The notes under the pieces: model-generated | Told to the model about the DNA's origin: nothing | What the model saw: the letters and a program-made list of their open reading frames with translations, nothing else | Database searches by the model: none | Shown: positions 9,372 to 18,441 of the stretch, one piece after another | Layout of the letters: each line of letters starts with the position of its first letter | Numbering within the stretch: the stretch's first letter is position 1 | Assembly (NCBI RefSeq): GCF_900106015.1 | Contig: NZ_LT629797.1 | Coordinates: forward strand, 1,984,001 to 2,048,000 | Direction: 5' to 3' | From: Pseudomonas sihuiensis | Lineage (GTDB): Bacteria; Pseudomonadota; Gammaproteobacteria; Pseudomonadales; Pseudomonadaceae | Length of the DNA: 64,000 bases | Made by a program: the position numbers and the translations under genes

Positions 9372-10688
9372 TCAAATCACTATCAGGTCGGCTTGCAAGG
9401 CGCCTGCTTGTTTGAGCGCCTCGAGGATGGCCATCAGGTCGGAAGGCGCGGCGCCCACCTGATTAACCGCGCGAACAATCTCATCAAGGGTGGTGCCAGG
9501 GCCGAATTTGAACATGGGCTTGGCCTCCTCATCGGCATTCACCCGCGAGCGCGGCACCACCGCGGTATCGCCACCGGCCAGGGCGTTGGGCTGACTGACG
9601 ATAGGGTCTTCGGTAATGGTCACGGTCAGGCTGCCATGGGTCACCGCAGCCGGCTGCACCTTGACGTTCTGGCCGATAACGATGGTCCCGGTGCGCGAGT
9701 TGATGATGACCTTGGCCACGGCCTGGCCGGGATTGACTTCGATGTTTTCCAGAATCGACAGGTAATCGACGCGCTGGTTGGGATCGAGCGGCGCGCTGAC
9801 GCGGATCGAGCCGCCGTCGATGGCCTGGGCCACGCCCGGGCCGAGCAGGTCGTTGATCTGGTCGACGATGTTCTTCGCCGTGGTGAAGTCCGGACGATTG
9901 AGGTTCAGCGTCAGGTAGTTGCCCTGGTCGAAACCGCTCGGCACCGGACGCTCCACCGTGGCGCCACCGGGGATACGCCCGGCGGACGGCACGTTGACGG
10001 TGATCCGCGAGCCGTCGGCGCCGCCGGCGTCGAAGCCGCCGACCACCAGGTTGCCCTGGGCGATGGCGTAGACGTTGCCGTCGATGCCCTTGAGCGGCGT
10101 CATCAGCAGGCTGCCGCCGCGCAGGCTCTTGGCATTGCCGATGGAGGAGATGGTGATGTCGATGGTCTGCCCCGGCTTGGCGAACGGCGGCAGGTCGGCA
10201 TGCACCGACACCGCGGCGATGTTCTTCAGTTGCACGTTGCCGCCCGTCGGCACCTTGATGCCGAACTGCGCCAGCATGTTGTTGAAGGTCTGTACGGTGA
10301 ACGGGGTCTGGGTGGTCTGGTCGCCGCTGCCGTTGAGGCCGACCACCAGGCCGTAGCCGATCAACTGGTTGCTGCGCACCCCTTGAATGGACGCCAGATC
10401 CTTGAGCCGTTCGGCCTGGGCCTGCTGGCTGATCAGCAGGCAGGCGAGCATGATCGCCAGCAGCAGCCAGTCGTTGGCACCACGGCGGCGCTGGCCGCGA
10501 TAGGCGCAGGCGAACTGCTGACGGCAGGAGGCCGACTGCGAATGCACAGGTGTCCGTTGTAGGAGCGAGCTCTGCTCGCGAACCCGCAATTCGGTAAAAG
10601 CTTCGCGAGCAGAGCTCGCTCCCACAGGCGATCTGGCGGGTTGCACCCGCCCTACGGCGACAGAGGTCATCCAGGTTTTCATGTTCAT
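9372..10688 (-). CDS. flgI: Flagellar P-ring protein, with REP DNA inside the leader-coding region
   Basis: FlgI forms the periplasmic P ring around the rod. The mature family sequence starts after the signal peptide [18 protein letters not shown] with [20 protein letters not shown] and is complete to the C-terminus ALQADLIVI. The frame starts at ATG 10688, just after flgH, but about 75 residues precede the hydrophobic core where roughly 10 would be expected. Codons about 12-43 are made of a REP palindrome pair and a second short hairpin (10559-10655) that stay in frame. No in-frame ATG or GTG with a ribosome site lies between the REP and the signal peptide; the only internal Met is inside the hydrophobic core. 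Either the REP is translated as a leader extension, or a non-AUG start is used. The protein is probably functional, given that the rest is intact. Confidence 0.9.
   Translation of the reverse strand: MNMKTWMTSVAVGRVQPARSPVGASSAREAFTELRVREQSSLLQRTPVHSQSASCRQQFACAYRGQRRRGANDWLLLAIMLACLLISQQAQAERLKDLASIQGVRSNQLIGYGLVVGLNGSGDQTTQTPFTVQTFNNMLAQFGIKVPTGGNVQLKNIAAVSVHADLPPFAKPGQTIDITISSIGNAKSLRGGSLLMTPLKGIDGNVYAIAQGNLVVGGFDAGGADGSRITVNVPSAGRIPGGATVERPVPSGFDQGNYLTLNLNRPDFTTAKNIVDQINDLLGPGVAQAIDGGSIRVSAPLDPNQRVDYLSILENIEVNPGQAVAKVIINSRTGTIVIGQNVKVQPAAVTHGSLTVTITEDPIVSQPNALAGGDTAVVPRSRVNADEEAKPMFKFGPGTTLDEIVRAVNQVGAAPSDLMAILEALKQAGALQADLIVI
10559..10655. repeat. REP palindrome pair plus short hairpin inside the 5' part of flgI
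   Basis: Two inverted arms, GTAGGAGCGAGCTCTGCTCG (from 10559) and its near-exact reverse complement ending at 10625, enclose about 20 bases. A second hairpin, GGCGGG-ttgca-CCCGCC, follows at 10635-10655. Both are Pseudomonas REP-type sequences normally found between genes. Here they lie in frame within flgI, after its first codons. Confidence 0.85.
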
Positions 10689-10692
10689 GTCC

Positions 10693-11382
10693 TCAGAACG
10701 GCCACAGCGGGCTGAGGAAGAATCGGCTCAGCCAACCTGGCTGGCTGGCGTCGGCGAAGGAACCGGTTCCCGAGTAGGTCAACCTGGCGTCGGCGACCCG
10801 AGTGGATGAAACGGTGTTGTCGCTGGCGATGTCGTCGGCCCTGATCAGCCCGGCAATCCGCACCATTTCATTGCCGGTATTGAGCGTCAGCCACTTCTCG
10901 CCACGCACCACCAGCACGCCGTTGGGCAGCACTTCGGCCACGGTCACGGTGACCGAGCCGGTGAGGCTGTTGCTCTGCGCCGCGCTGGCATCGCCGGCGC
11001 TGTCCCGCGAACCGTTGAACTGGGTTCCCAGATCCATCCGGTTTCGCGTCAGCGGGTTGGTGGCCGACACCCCTCCACCGAACAACGAGGTCAGCCCGAT
11101 ATTGGCGGAACTGTCCTTGCTGATGTCGGAGCGGGCCGCCTTGCTCGCCTGGGTGCGCTCCTCCAGGGTGATGGTGATGATGTCGCCGATGCGAAAAGCC
11201 TTTCGATCGTCATACAGATTGCTCTCGAAACCGGCCTGGTAGATCGCGCCACTGGTCGCGTTGGCCGGCAGCGGCGTACGCGGCAACACGGGTGCATAAT
11301 AGGGATCGTCCGCCTTGGGCGCAGGCGCCACGCACCCCCCCAGCAGCAGACAAACCGACGTCAACACAATCAGACCTTTCAT
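10693..11382 (-). CDS. flgH: Flagellar L-ring lipoprotein
   Basis: FlgH, 229 residues, forms the outer-membrane L ring. The start at 11382 gives a lipoprotein signal peptide, [17 protein letters not shown], with lipobox LGGC at residues 14-17. The mature part has the family pattern [23 protein letters not shown] and ends [10 protein letters not shown]. The frame is open further upstream through flgG, but that extension is non-coding overlap. flgI starts 4 bp after its stop. Confidence 0.96.
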   Translation of the reverse strand: MKGLIVLTSVCLLLGGCVAPAPKADDPYYAPVLPRTPLPANATSGAIYQAGFESNLYDDRKAFRIGDIITITLEERTQASKAARSDISKDSSANIGLTSLFGGGVSATNPLTRNRMDLGTQFNGSRDSAGDASAAQSNSLTGSVTVTVAEVLPNGVLVVRGEKWLTLNTGNEMVRIAGLIRADDIASDNTVSSTRVADARLTYSGTGSFADASQPGWLSRFFLSPLWPF

Positions 11383-11432
11383 CGCACACCTCACATCCAA
11401 CACTCTGCCCGCCCTAGCGATCCCGATCAGAC

Positions 11433-12218
11433 TCAAAGCGTCTGCGTGATGAACTGCAACATGGAATCGGCCGTGGAAATGACCTTCGAGTTCATTTCGT
11501 AGGCGCGCTGTGTCGTGATCATGTTGACCATTTCCTCGACGACACTGACGTTGGAGTTTTCCAGGGTATTTTGCAAAACGGTGCCCAGGCCATTGAGGCC
11601 CGGCGTTCCCACTTGCGGAGCGCCACTGGAAGCGGTCTCCAGAAACAGGTTGTTGCCAATCGCCTGCAGGCCGGCCGGATTGATGAAATCGGCGGTCTGC
11701 AGGTTGCCGATGATCTGCACCGCGGCGCTGTTGGCGGTGGTCACGGACACCGTGCCATCCTCCCCGACGGTGAAGGTCTGGGTTTCGGCGGGCACGACGA
11801 TGGCCGGCTCCAGGGCGAAGCCGTTCGACGTGACGATCTGGCCGTCGGAATCGAGGTGATACGTGCCGTCGCGCGAATAGCCGATGGTGCCATCGGGCAG
11901 CAGAATCTGGAAAAAACCGCGCCCGTTGATCGCCATGTCCAGTGGCTGGTCGGTGGTCTGCAGGCTGCCCGTGGTGAAGTTCTTCTGGGTACCGACGATC
12001 CGTACCCCCGTACCCAGTTGCAGGCCGGACGGCAGCTCGCTGTCCTGGGTCGATTGAGCGCCTGGCTGACGGCGGATCTGGTACAGCAGATCCTGGAACT
12101 CGGCCCGGTCGCGCTTGAAGCCGGTGGTCGAAACGTTGGCCAGGTTGTTGGATATCACCGACAGATTCATGTCCTGGGCGGACAAACCGGTCTTGCTGAC
12201 CCAAAGCGCTGGAAGCAT
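11433..12218 (-). CDS. flgG: Flagellar distal rod protein
   Basis: FlgG, 261 residues, builds the distal rod. The N-terminus [20 protein letters not shown] with the [21 protein letters not shown] motif and the C-terminus ([27 protein letters not shown]) are typical and full length. It follows flgF by 33 bp in the same operon. Confidence 0.97.
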   Translation of the reverse strand: MLPALWVSKTGLSAQDMNLSVISNNLANVSTTGFKRDRAEFQDLLYQIRRQPGAQSTQDSELPSGLQLGTGVRIVGTQKNFTTGSLQTTDQPLDMAINGRGFFQILLPDGTIGYSRDGTYHLDSDGQIVTSNGFALEPAIVVPAETQTFTVGEDGTVSVTTANSAAVQIIGNLQTADFINPAGLQAIGNNLFLETASSGAPQVGTPGLNGLGTVLQNTLENSNVSVVEEMVNMITTQRAYEMNSKVISTADSMLQFITQTL

Positions 12219-12251
12219 GTCTATCTCCTCGCCCTGCGCGGGCGCTACTCG

Positions 12252-12992
12252 TTAGCTGATCTGCATGACACGGGCCATGGACTCGGAGCCCTCCTTGGCC
12301 GTGTTCATCATCTTGACGTGCAGTTCGAATTGTCTGGACAGGGCGAGAATGGCCGTCATCTCTCCGACGGCGCTCACGTTGCTGCTCTCCAGGAAGCCAG
12401 AATGCAGGCGTACGTTGGCATCCGCTTCGAGCAACTGGCCGTCTCTCATATGGATGAGGCCGTCGCGCCCCTTGCGCATCTGCGCGGTATCGGGGTTGAC
12501 CAGCTTGATGCGGTCGACCTCGGCCAGGACATTCGGCGCTTCGCCCAGGGCGCGAATGCTGATCGTGCCGTCCTGACCGATCTCGACTTTCTCCTCGGGC
12601 GGCACGGCGATGGGCCCGGCATTGCCCATGACCGGCAACCCATTGCCGGTGCGCAGCATGCCTAGGGCATCGATCGACAGGCTGGCGGTGCGTACATAAG
12701 CCTCGGAGCCATCCGGGGCCTGCACGGCAATCCAGCCATCACCCTCTATCGAAACATCCATATCCCGCCCGGTTTCCTGCAGTACGCCGGGCGTGAAATC
12801 CGTAGCGGGCCGCTCGGACATGGCGTAGACCCGCGCCGGATAGCTGTCACCGAAAACCGGCATGGCCCGCGCCTGTTCCAGATCGGCGCGAAACCCGCTG
12901 GTGGAAATGTTCGCCAGATTATTGGCATGCGCCTTTTGCGCATAGGTGTTCTGGCTCGCGCCCGACATGGCGACATAAAGCAATTTGTCCAC
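12252..12992 (-). CDS. flgF: Flagellar proximal rod protein
   Basis: FlgF, 246 residues, is a proximal rod subunit. The GTG at 12992 is chosen as start: GGAGG lies about 8 bases upstream and the resulting N-terminus (M/V)[18 protein letters not shown] matches the family, while the upstream ATG at 13031 adds 13 unrelated residues. The [19 protein letters not shown] motif and the C-terminal [20 protein letters not shown] motif are present. It is the first gene of the flgFGHIJKL operon, about 40 bp downstream of a sigma-54 box. Confidence 0.95.
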   Translation of the reverse strand: MDKLLYVAMSGASQNTYAQKAHANNLANISTSGFRADLEQARAMPVFGDSYPARVYAMSERPATDFTPGVLQETGRDMDVSIEGDGWIAVQAPDGSEAYVRTASLSIDALGMLRTGNGLPVMGNAGPIAVPPEEKVEIGQDGTISIRALGEAPNVLAEVDRIKLVNPDTAQMRKGRDGLIHMRDGQLLEADANVRLHSGFLESSNVSAVGEMTAILALSRQFELHVKMMNTAKEGSESMARVMQIS

Positions 12993-13032
12993 TTCGACCT
13001 CCGCCGTGAAAACGACTCTCGGACAGATCAAA

Positions 13033-13047
13033 GCAAGGCACGTGCCA
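13033..13047 (-). promoter_or_regulatory. Sigma-54 (RpoN) promoter of flgFGHIJKL
   Basis: On the minus strand the sequence reads TGGCAC-GTGCC-TTGC, an exact -24/-12 RpoN element, 41 bp upstream of the flgF GTG. In Pseudomonas this operon is activated by the FleR response regulator with RpoN (established for P. aeruginosa). Confidence 0.88.
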
Positions 13048-13085
13048 GGCTAATAATTTTAAGTAAGTTATTGTTTTTAAAAAAC

Positions 13086-13117
13086 AAAAAAGCCCTCCAT
13101 CACGGAAGGCCCTTTTG
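13086..13117 (-). terminator. Rho-independent terminator after flgE
   Basis: The minus strand reads GCCTTCC-gtgat-GGAGGGC followed by TTTTTT, placed just after the flgE stop and before the flgF promoter. It separates flgBCDE from flgFGHIJKL. Confidence 0.85.
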
Positions 13118-13147
13118 ACGGCGGCAAGAATATGCCGCCCGCCGCCG

Positions 13148-14452
13148 TCAGCGGATGTTGATGATCGTCTGGGCGATCGCATTCTCCGTTTCGATGGTCT
13201 TGGCATTCGCCTGGTAGTTGCGCTGCGCGATGATCAGGTCGACCAGTTGCGCGGTCAGGTCGACGTTCGAATCCTCCAGCGCACCGGAGACGATCGAGCC
13301 CAGCGTACCGGAGCCCGGCGTACCTATCACCGGCTCGCCCGAGGCCAGCGACTGCTTCCAGGCCGTTCCGCCCACCGGCGTCAACCCCTGCATGTTGGCG
13401 AAGGTGGCCAGCGCCACCTGGCCAATCAAATTGGCCTGGCCATTGGTATAGGTGGCGAACAGTTGCCCGGTCTCGTCCACCGACAGCCCGGACAACTGAC
13501 CGGTGGTATAGCCATCCTGCGACAGGCTGTTGACCGCGAAGCGGGTATTGGTCTGGGTCATGTTGCGTAGATCCAGAGTCACCCCCGATGTGCTCGCCGC
13601 GGCACCGTTGTCGCCCCAGGTGACCGGATCGGTGGTGGCGTCGGTGATGGTCGCCGGCACCCAGTCGGCCAGCGTGATGGTGCCATCGGCATTGACCGTG
13701 AAGTCGCTGGAGGCCGATGCCTGCAGCCTGCCGGAGGTGTCGAACGACAGCGACGCCTGATACGGATCGGTGCTGGCGGGATCACCGGGATTGCGCCCGT
13801 CGATCAGCACGTGCATGCTCCACTCGTTGCTCGCCTCCTTGACGAAGTACTGGGTCATGGTGTGCTCATTGCCCTGGGAGTCGTACAGGCTCACCGAGGT
13901 CGACCAGTTGAAGGAACCGGAGACCGTGGGGTCGAAGGCGATGGTGGGCACCGTCTCGGACGAGTTGAGCGCCACCCCCTGGGTAACGGTCGAGGTGGCA
14001 TTCGGCGCCTGGTTGCTGGTGTCGACGGTCAGATTGGTCAGCACGCCATTGACCAGGTTGCCATCGGCGTCCACCCCGTAGCCCATCAGGTTGTTGCCCG
14101 AGTTGTCGATGACGTTGCCCTGATTGTCCACCTTGAACGCGCCGGAGCGGGTGTAGAGCTGGGTGCCGCCATCGTTGACGATGAAATAGCCACTGCCATT
14201 GACGGCCAGATCCAGGCTGTTGTCGGTGTAGCTGATGTTGCCCTGGGTGTGCTGCTGGGCGATATCCGCCGTAATCACCCCACTGCCGACCGCGTTGCTG
14301 CCGGTGCCGAACATGCTGCTGGCATAGAGGTCCGCGAACTCCGCACGCGAATACTTGAAGCCCGTCGTCCCGGTGTTGGCGATGTTGTTGCCCGTTACAT
14401 CCAGGTGGGTGCTGGCCGCCTTCAACCCACTGAGCGCCGTATTGAACGTCAT
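13148..14452 (-). CDS. flgE: Flagellar hook protein
   Basis: FlgE, 434 residues, is the hook subunit. It has the rod/hook N-terminal motif ([19 protein letters not shown]), the middle hook domains, and the C-terminal [20 protein letters not shown] motif. It is the last gene of the flgBCDE operon and is followed by a terminator. Confidence 0.97.
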   Translation of the reverse strand: MTFNTALSGLKAASTHLDVTGNNIANTGTTGFKYSRAEFADLYASSMFGTGSNAVGSGVITADIAQQHTQGNISYTDNSLDLAVNGSGYFIVNDGGTQLYTRSGAFKVDNQGNVIDNSGNNLMGYGVDADGNLVNGVLTNLTVDTSNQAPNATSTVTQGVALNSSETVPTIAFDPTVSGSFNWSTSVSLYDSQGNEHTMTQYFVKEASNEWSMHVLIDGRNPGDPASTDPYQASLSFDTSGRLQASASSDFTVNADGTITLADWVPATITDATTDPVTWGDNGAAASTSGVTLDLRNMTQTNTRFAVNSLSQDGYTTGQLSGLSVDETGQLFATYTNGQANLIGQVALATFANMQGLTPVGGTAWKQSLASGEPVIGTPGSGTLGSIVSGALEDSNVDLTAQLVDLIIAQRNYQANAKTIETENAIAQTIINIR

Positions 14453-14476
14453 GTCTTATCTCCCGATGCCTGTTGA

Positions 14477-15166
14477 TTACTGGCCGACGCTGATGACTTT
14501 GGATAGCGCGACATTTCCGGCACCCGCCAGGTTCAGCGTCATGTCGCCGCCCCCGATGCCGAGCGTCACGCTGTTGACCGTTGCCGGCAGATAGGTTTCC
14601 AGCGCGGTGGACGTGCCACCCAGCGACGCGGAGGCCGAGAATTTGTAGGTGCCCGCGGGCAGCAGTTGGCCGCTCTCATCGGTGCCGTCCCAGGTGAAGT
14701 CCACCAGGCCAGCGCTGCTTTGATTATCCAGCGGTATGCTTTTGACCAGGCTGCCCGCCTCGTCGTAAACCCTCACCGAGACGTTGTCGGCCGCCGTTGG
14801 AACCACCAGCGTGCCGGTCAGCCCCGAAACACCATCCACCTGGGTGCTGCTGGCGGAAACCATCACGCTGCGCCCCACCAGGGAAGAGGCTTGCAAAGCC
14901 TGCGACGATTGATAGCTGCCCAGCAGCGAGTCCATCGAAGCGGAGATATTGGTCAGACTTTCCAGGCTGCTGAACTGCGCAAGCTGAGCCACGAACTCGC
15001 TGTTGTCCTGCGGATCCAGCGGGTTCTGGTTGTTCAACTGGGTCACCAGCAGCATCAGAAAGTCATCCTTGCCCAGGCTGGAGTAGCTGGATTCGTTGGT
15101 GTTGCTGGTCGAGGTGCCGGAGTATGTCGACAGCACGCTGCTGGAAACAGTCTCTGTGGTGCTCAT
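14477..15166 (-). CDS. flgD: Flagellar hook assembly (capping) protein
   Basis: FlgD, 229 residues, caps the growing hook. The conserved N-terminal part reads [20 protein letters not shown] followed by [14 protein letters not shown]. The C-terminal part is the FlgD Ig-like/Tudor fold with [18 protein letters not shown]. Co-operonic with flgC and flgE; spacing of 10 and 24 bp. Confidence 0.96.
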   Translation of the reverse strand: MSTTETVSSSVLSTYSGTSTSNTNESSYSSLGKDDFLMLLVTQLNNQNPLDPQDNSEFVAQLAQFSSLESLTNISASMDSLLGSYQSSQALQASSLVGRSVMVSASSTQVDGVSGLTGTLVVPTAADNVSVRVYDEAGSLVKSIPLDNQSSAGLVDFTWDGTDESGQLLPAGTYKFSASASLGGTSTALETYLPATVNSVTLGIGGGDMTLNLAGAGNVALSKVISVGQ

Positions 15167-15176
15167 GGCTATGTCC

Positions 15177-15620
15177 TTACTGACCCAGGGTCAGAACCTT
15201 CTGCAGCATGGTCTTGGCGGTATTCATCATTTCCGCATTGGTTTGAAAGGCTCTACTGGCCGAAATCATGTCCGCCATTTCCTCGACCACATTGACGTTC
15301 GGATAGAACACGTACCCATCCGCATTCGCTGCCGGATGACTGGGCTCGTAGCGCATGTCGAGATTGCTCTGATCCTCGACGATGCCGAGCACCTGCACCC
15401 CACTCCCCGCCTCGTCCTGCTCGGCGAACAGCGAACCACTACCACTGTTCTGCGACTGCTGGAACACGGTGGCGAACACCGGATGACGGGCACGGTAGGT
15501 CTGCTCGATACTCGAAGAGACAGACTCCGCGTTGGCGATATTGCTGGCCACGGTATTGAGGCGAGTGCTCTGCGCGCTCATGCCGGTTCCGGCGATGCTG
15601 AAAACACTGGCAAGGGACAT
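15177..15620 (-). CDS. flgC: Flagellar proximal rod protein
   Basis: FlgC, 147 residues, full length for the family. The N-terminus has [20 protein letters not shown] and the C-terminus [19 protein letters not shown]. It is separated from flgB by 11 bp. Confidence 0.97.
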   Translation of the reverse strand: MSLASVFSIAGTGMSAQSTRLNTVASNIANAESVSSSIEQTYRARHPVFATVFQQSQNSGSGSLFAEQDEAGSGVQVLGIVEDQSNLDMRYEPSHPAANADGYVFYPNVNVVEEMADMISASRAFQTNAEMMNTAKTMLQKVLTLGQ

Positions 15621-15631
15621 GGTCGCGCTCC

Positions 15632-16039
15632 TTATTCGCCGCGCAGGGCGGCGGTGAGACCTTTGAACTTGCTATTGAGGAAGGTGAAACTGGCCTGGAA
15701 ATGCACGGCATTCTCGGCATAGTTGGACTGCTCGATCTGCAGATCCACGGTGTTCTGATCCAGCGACGGCTGCATCGGAATACGGTAGGGCATCTCAGCC
15801 TCACCAGTGATCACACCATCGGCAGGAATATGGCGGCTATCGGTGCGGTTCAGGGAAACGCCACCGCGCTGCATGCGATTGCTTTGCTCAGCCAGGACAC
15901 TGGCGAAGTCCAGATCACGAGCCTTGTAATTCGGCGTATCGGCGTTGGCGATGTTGTTGGCCAGCACCTCAGCGCGCTGGGCGCGGAAACCGAGTGCCTG
16001 TTCGTGGATGCCGAGTGCCCTGCCGAAGTTGATGCTCAT
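15632..16039 (-). CDS. flgB: Flagellar proximal rod protein
   Basis: FlgB, 135 residues. The start at 16039 gives MSINFGRALGIHEQALGFR, which fits the family; an in-frame ATG at 16087 would lie almost on the promoter. The motif RAEVLANNIANADTPNYKAR is present. It is the first gene of flgBCDE, about 50 bp from an RpoN box. Confidence 0.96.
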   Translation of the reverse strand: MSINFGRALGIHEQALGFRAQRAEVLANNIANADTPNYKARDLDFASVLAEQSNRMQRGGVSLNRTDSRHIPADGVITGEAEMPYRIPMQPSLDQNTVDLQIEQSNYAENAVHFQASFTFLNSKFKGLTAALRGE

Positions 16040-16090
16040 GTCTGCAACCTTTGCCGCTGGGGCTGTCTGGTCTTTCCTGGCAGACATTCA

Positions 16091-16105
16091 GCAAAGGCTG
16101 TGCCA
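16091..16105 (-). promoter_or_regulatory. Sigma-54 (RpoN) promoter of flgBCDE
   Basis: The minus strand reads TGGCAC-AGCCT-TTGC, an exact RpoN -24/-12 element 52 bp upstream of the chosen flgB ATG. Its position also supports the 16039 start over 16087. Confidence 0.88.
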
Positions 16106-16390
16106 ACTTATTTAAGTCAACAAAATCAATAGCTTAAAGCATGACGAACAGGGAAATAGCGGCAAAGCGGCAAGGCTTTACCGCCTATTGGCAAGCAAGC
16201 GGCAAAGCCAACCGGACAGATTGCCGCCCCGCCGAACCCTGGGGCGCGCGATGCGCATCGGTTCTTCTGCACCAGGCCAAACCGCTGGTGCCTACGGCGA
16301 AACCTATCCGATCGGGCCCATGGTTTTCAGAGTCCAGAAACGCAAACGGGAGGCCAAAGGCTAATGCTGATCAGATAAGTTCGTCACCAC

Positions 16391-16420
16391 CCCCTCCTAC
16401 TTGCAGTAGAGGGGCGTTTT
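16391..16420 (+). terminator. Hairpin with T tract between flgB and cheR
   Basis: CCCCT and CTAC arms pair with GTAG and AGGGG around TTGCA, followed by gcGTTTTT on the plus strand. No plus-strand gene is evident upstream, so this may be a leftover of an older transcript or part of the adjoining REP cluster. The rest of 16040-16560 has the RpoN box, a REP and an imperfect inverted repeat, and no convincing gene. Confidence 0.4.
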
Positions 16421-16422
16421 TC

Positions 16423-16482
16423 GTAGGAGCCAGCTTGCTGGCGATGCTTTTTATGGCGGATCGCCGGCAAGCCGGCTCCTAC
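16423..16482. repeat. REP palindrome pair
   Basis: GTAGGAGCCAGCTTGCTGGC at the left pairs with GCCGGCAAGCCGGCTCCTAC at the right, around a short spacer. This is a typical Pseudomonas REP doublet lying between the divergently oriented repeat copies at 16348 and 16512. Confidence 0.85.
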
Positions 16483-16560
16483 AAAGATCGAGTGCAACGG
16501 CTTAACTGACTGGCATTAGGCCAAAGGCCTCCCGCTGCTGATACCAAACATGCCTTGCGC

Positions 16561-17388
16561 CTATTTGGCCTTGTAGATGATCCCCGGGCTGCACTGCACC
16601 ATCTGGTACTTGTCCGGCAGGCCATTGAGCGCTTCGGAGGCGCCAAGGAACAGATAGCCGCCTGGCTTGAGGGTGGCATGGATACGCGTGAGGATGTCCT
16701 TCTTCACCTCGGCCGAGAAGTAGATCAGCACGTTGCGGCAGAACACGATGTCGAACTTGCCCAGCGCCGCATAACTGTCGAGCAGGTTCAGTGGCCGAAA
16801 CTCGACGCGGCTCTTGATCGGCGCCTTGACCTGCCAGCGCCCCGGCCCCCTGGAATCGAAATAACGCTGCAGACGCTCCTGCGACAGACCGCGGCCCATG
16901 GCCAGGCTGTCGTACTCGCCGGACTTGCAGTTGCTCAGCATCGACGGAGACAGATCGGTGGCGACGATCTGCACACCCGCCTTGAGCTGGCCGAGGTTGG
17001 TACGCTCGAACTCGTCGATGGTCATCGACAGCGAATAGGGCTCCTGCCCGGACGAACAGGCCGCCGACCAGATGCGCAGACGCTGGGCCGGGTAGGCCTT
17101 GATCAGCTCCGGCAGCACCCGGCTCTTGAGCACCTCGAACGGATAGGTGTCGCGAAACCACAGGGTCTCGTTGGTGGTCATGGCATCCACCACCTGCTCG
17201 CGCAGCCCTCCGCGCGGCTGGCTTTGCATGCGCTGCACCAGTTCGCCCAGGGTCTTGATGCCATTCTGCTCCATCAGTTTGTTCAGACGACTGGAGACCA
17301 GATACTGCTTGTTGCTACCCAGCAGAATACCGCAGGCCTTTTCCAGGAAAGTCCGGAACTGCTCGAAATCCAAATTACCTGAAGACAC
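16561..17388 (-). CDS. cheR: Chemotaxis protein methyltransferase
   Basis: CheR methylates glutamates of chemoreceptors with S-adenosylmethionine. The 275-residue form from the GTG at 17388 is preferred: GAGG lies about 9 bases upstream and the N-terminus (SSGNLDFEQFRTFLEKACG) matches Pseudomonas CheR. An ATG at 17409 is an alternative; the one at 17442 would overlap cheV. Motifs: MTTNETLWFRDTYPF in the N-terminal part, IWSAACSSGQEPYS as the SAM-binding loop, FDIVFCRNVLIYF near residue 200. It follows cheV on the same strand. Confidence 0.95.
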   Translation of the reverse strand: MSSGNLDFEQFRTFLEKACGILLGSNKQYLVSSRLNKLMEQNGIKTLGELVQRMQSQPRGGLREQVVDAMTTNETLWFRDTYPFEVLKSRVLPELIKAYPAQRLRIWSAACSSGQEPYSLSMTIDEFERTNLGQLKAGVQIVATDLSPSMLSNCKSGEYDSLAMGRGLSQERLQRYFDSRGPGRWQVKAPIKSRVEFRPLNLLDSYAALGKFDIVFCRNVLIYFSAEVKKDILTRIHATLKPGGYLFLGASEALNGLPDKYQMVQCSPGIIYKAK

Positions 17389-17431
17389 TAGTGCCGCCTC
17401 ACCAACCATAACGTTCACCAAGGTTTGTCCC

Positions 17432-18364
17432 TCAGCCCCCATCCGCTACCCGAATGCGCTCGACCACCCGCGCCGCCAGATCATCCGGCTTGAACTTGGC
17501 GAGGAAATCGTCGGCGCCGACCTTCTTCACCATCGCCTGGTTGAACACACCGGAAAGCGAAGTATGCAGGAGGATATGCAGCTTCTGCATGCGCGGATCG
17601 CTACGAATCTCCGTGGTCAGCGTATATCCGTCCATCTCGGGCATCTCGATGTCGGAAATCAGCATCAGCAGTTCCTTGTCGGGATTATGCCCCTCGTCGG
17701 CCATTTTCTTGAGGTAATTGAGTGCCTCGCGGCCATCGTTCAGCGCCGTCACCTCGACGCCAACGGTCTGCAGGCAGCGCAAAACCTGTTTGCGCGCCAC
17801 CGAGGAGTCATCGACGATCAGCACATGCTTGGTCACCGCCTGACTCTGCACCTCATCATCGATGACGCCAGCGGATATCACTTCCGAGGTCGGCGCAACT
17901 TCGGCAAGAATCTTCTCAACATCGATGATCTCGACCAACTGCTGGTCGAGCCGCGTGACTGCTGTCAGGTAGTGATCGCGTCCAGTGCCCTTGGGTGGCG
18001 GATGGATCTCCTCCCAGTTCATGTTGACGATACGTTCGACCGAGCGCACCAGAAAACCCTGAACCTTGGTGTTGTACTCGGTGATGATCACGAAGCTGGT
18101 CTTCAGATCTTCCAGTGCGGCACGGCCGGTAGCGATGGAAAGATCGAGAATCGGAATGGTGCCCCCGCGAATGTTGGCCACCCCCCGCACCACCGGACTT
18201 GATTTGGGCATGATGGTGAGTTTCGGGCATTGCAGCACCTCTTTCACCTTGAATACGTTGATACCGTAAAGCTGTGGGCCTTCCAGGCGAAACAGCAACA
18301 ACTCCAAGCGGTTCTGTCCCACCAACTGAGTGCGCTGGTTAACCGAATCCATCAACCCGGCCAT
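17432..18364 (-). CDS. cheV: Chemotaxis coupling protein CheV (CheW-REC)
   Basis: A 310-residue fusion of a CheW domain (about 15-165, with VKEVLQCPKL and IRGGTIPILDL) and a receiver domain (about 178-305, with HVLIVDDSSVARKQ, the phospho-acceptor Asp in MLISDIEMPEMDGY and the Lys in VGADDFLAKF). It couples receptors to CheA and is thought to aid adaptation. It is transcribed with cheR next to flgA, as in P. aeruginosa. GGAG lies 8 bases before its ATG, and a possible sigma-28 element lies upstream. Confidence 0.95.
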   Translation of the reverse strand: MAGLMDSVNQRTQLVGQNRLELLLFRLEGPQLYGINVFKVKEVLQCPKLTIMPKSSPVVRGVANIRGGTIPILDLSIATGRAALEDLKTSFVIITEYNTKVQGFLVRSVERIVNMNWEEIHPPPKGTGRDHYLTAVTRLDQQLVEIIDVEKILAEVAPTSEVISAGVIDDEVQSQAVTKHVLIVDDSSVARKQVLRCLQTVGVEVTALNDGREALNYLKKMADEGHNPDKELLMLISDIEMPEMDGYTLTTEIRSDPRMQKLHILLHTSLSGVFNQAMVKKVGADDFLAKFKPDDLAARVVERIRVADGG

Positions 18365-18378
18365 GCCCGGACTCCTTC

Positions 18379-18404
18379 TTATCCAGTAACGCCTACCCCG
18401 TTGA
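18379..18404 (-). promoter_or_regulatory. Possible sigma-28 (FliA) promoter of cheV-cheR
   Basis: The minus strand reads TCAACG, 12 bases, CTGGATAA, close to the Pseudomonas FliA pattern TCAAGT-N12-GCCGATAA but with several mismatches. It is 15 bp upstream of cheV. Confidence 0.45.
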
Positions 18405-18414
18405 GCCTAGCAGG

Positions 18415-18429
18415 CGGCACGGGGCTTGC
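18415..18429 (+). promoter_or_regulatory. Sigma-54 (RpoN) promoter of flgA
   Basis: CGGCACG-GGGC-TTGC matches the RpoN consensus TGGCACG-N4-TTGC except for the first base. flgA is a FleQ/RpoN class gene in P. aeruginosa. A start site 12 bases after the -12 GC would fall at about 18441, directly at the flgA ATG. Confidence 0.7.
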
Positions 18430-18441
18430 TTTGCATTGCTT

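Noticed and set aside
11383..12204. Long N-terminal extension of the flgH frame
   Set aside because: The extension lies over flgG in another frame; the lipoprotein signal at 11382 marks the real start.
16141..16509. 122-codon plus-strand frame between flgB and cheR
   Set aside because: Much of it is translated REP DNA and it has no ribosome site or family match.
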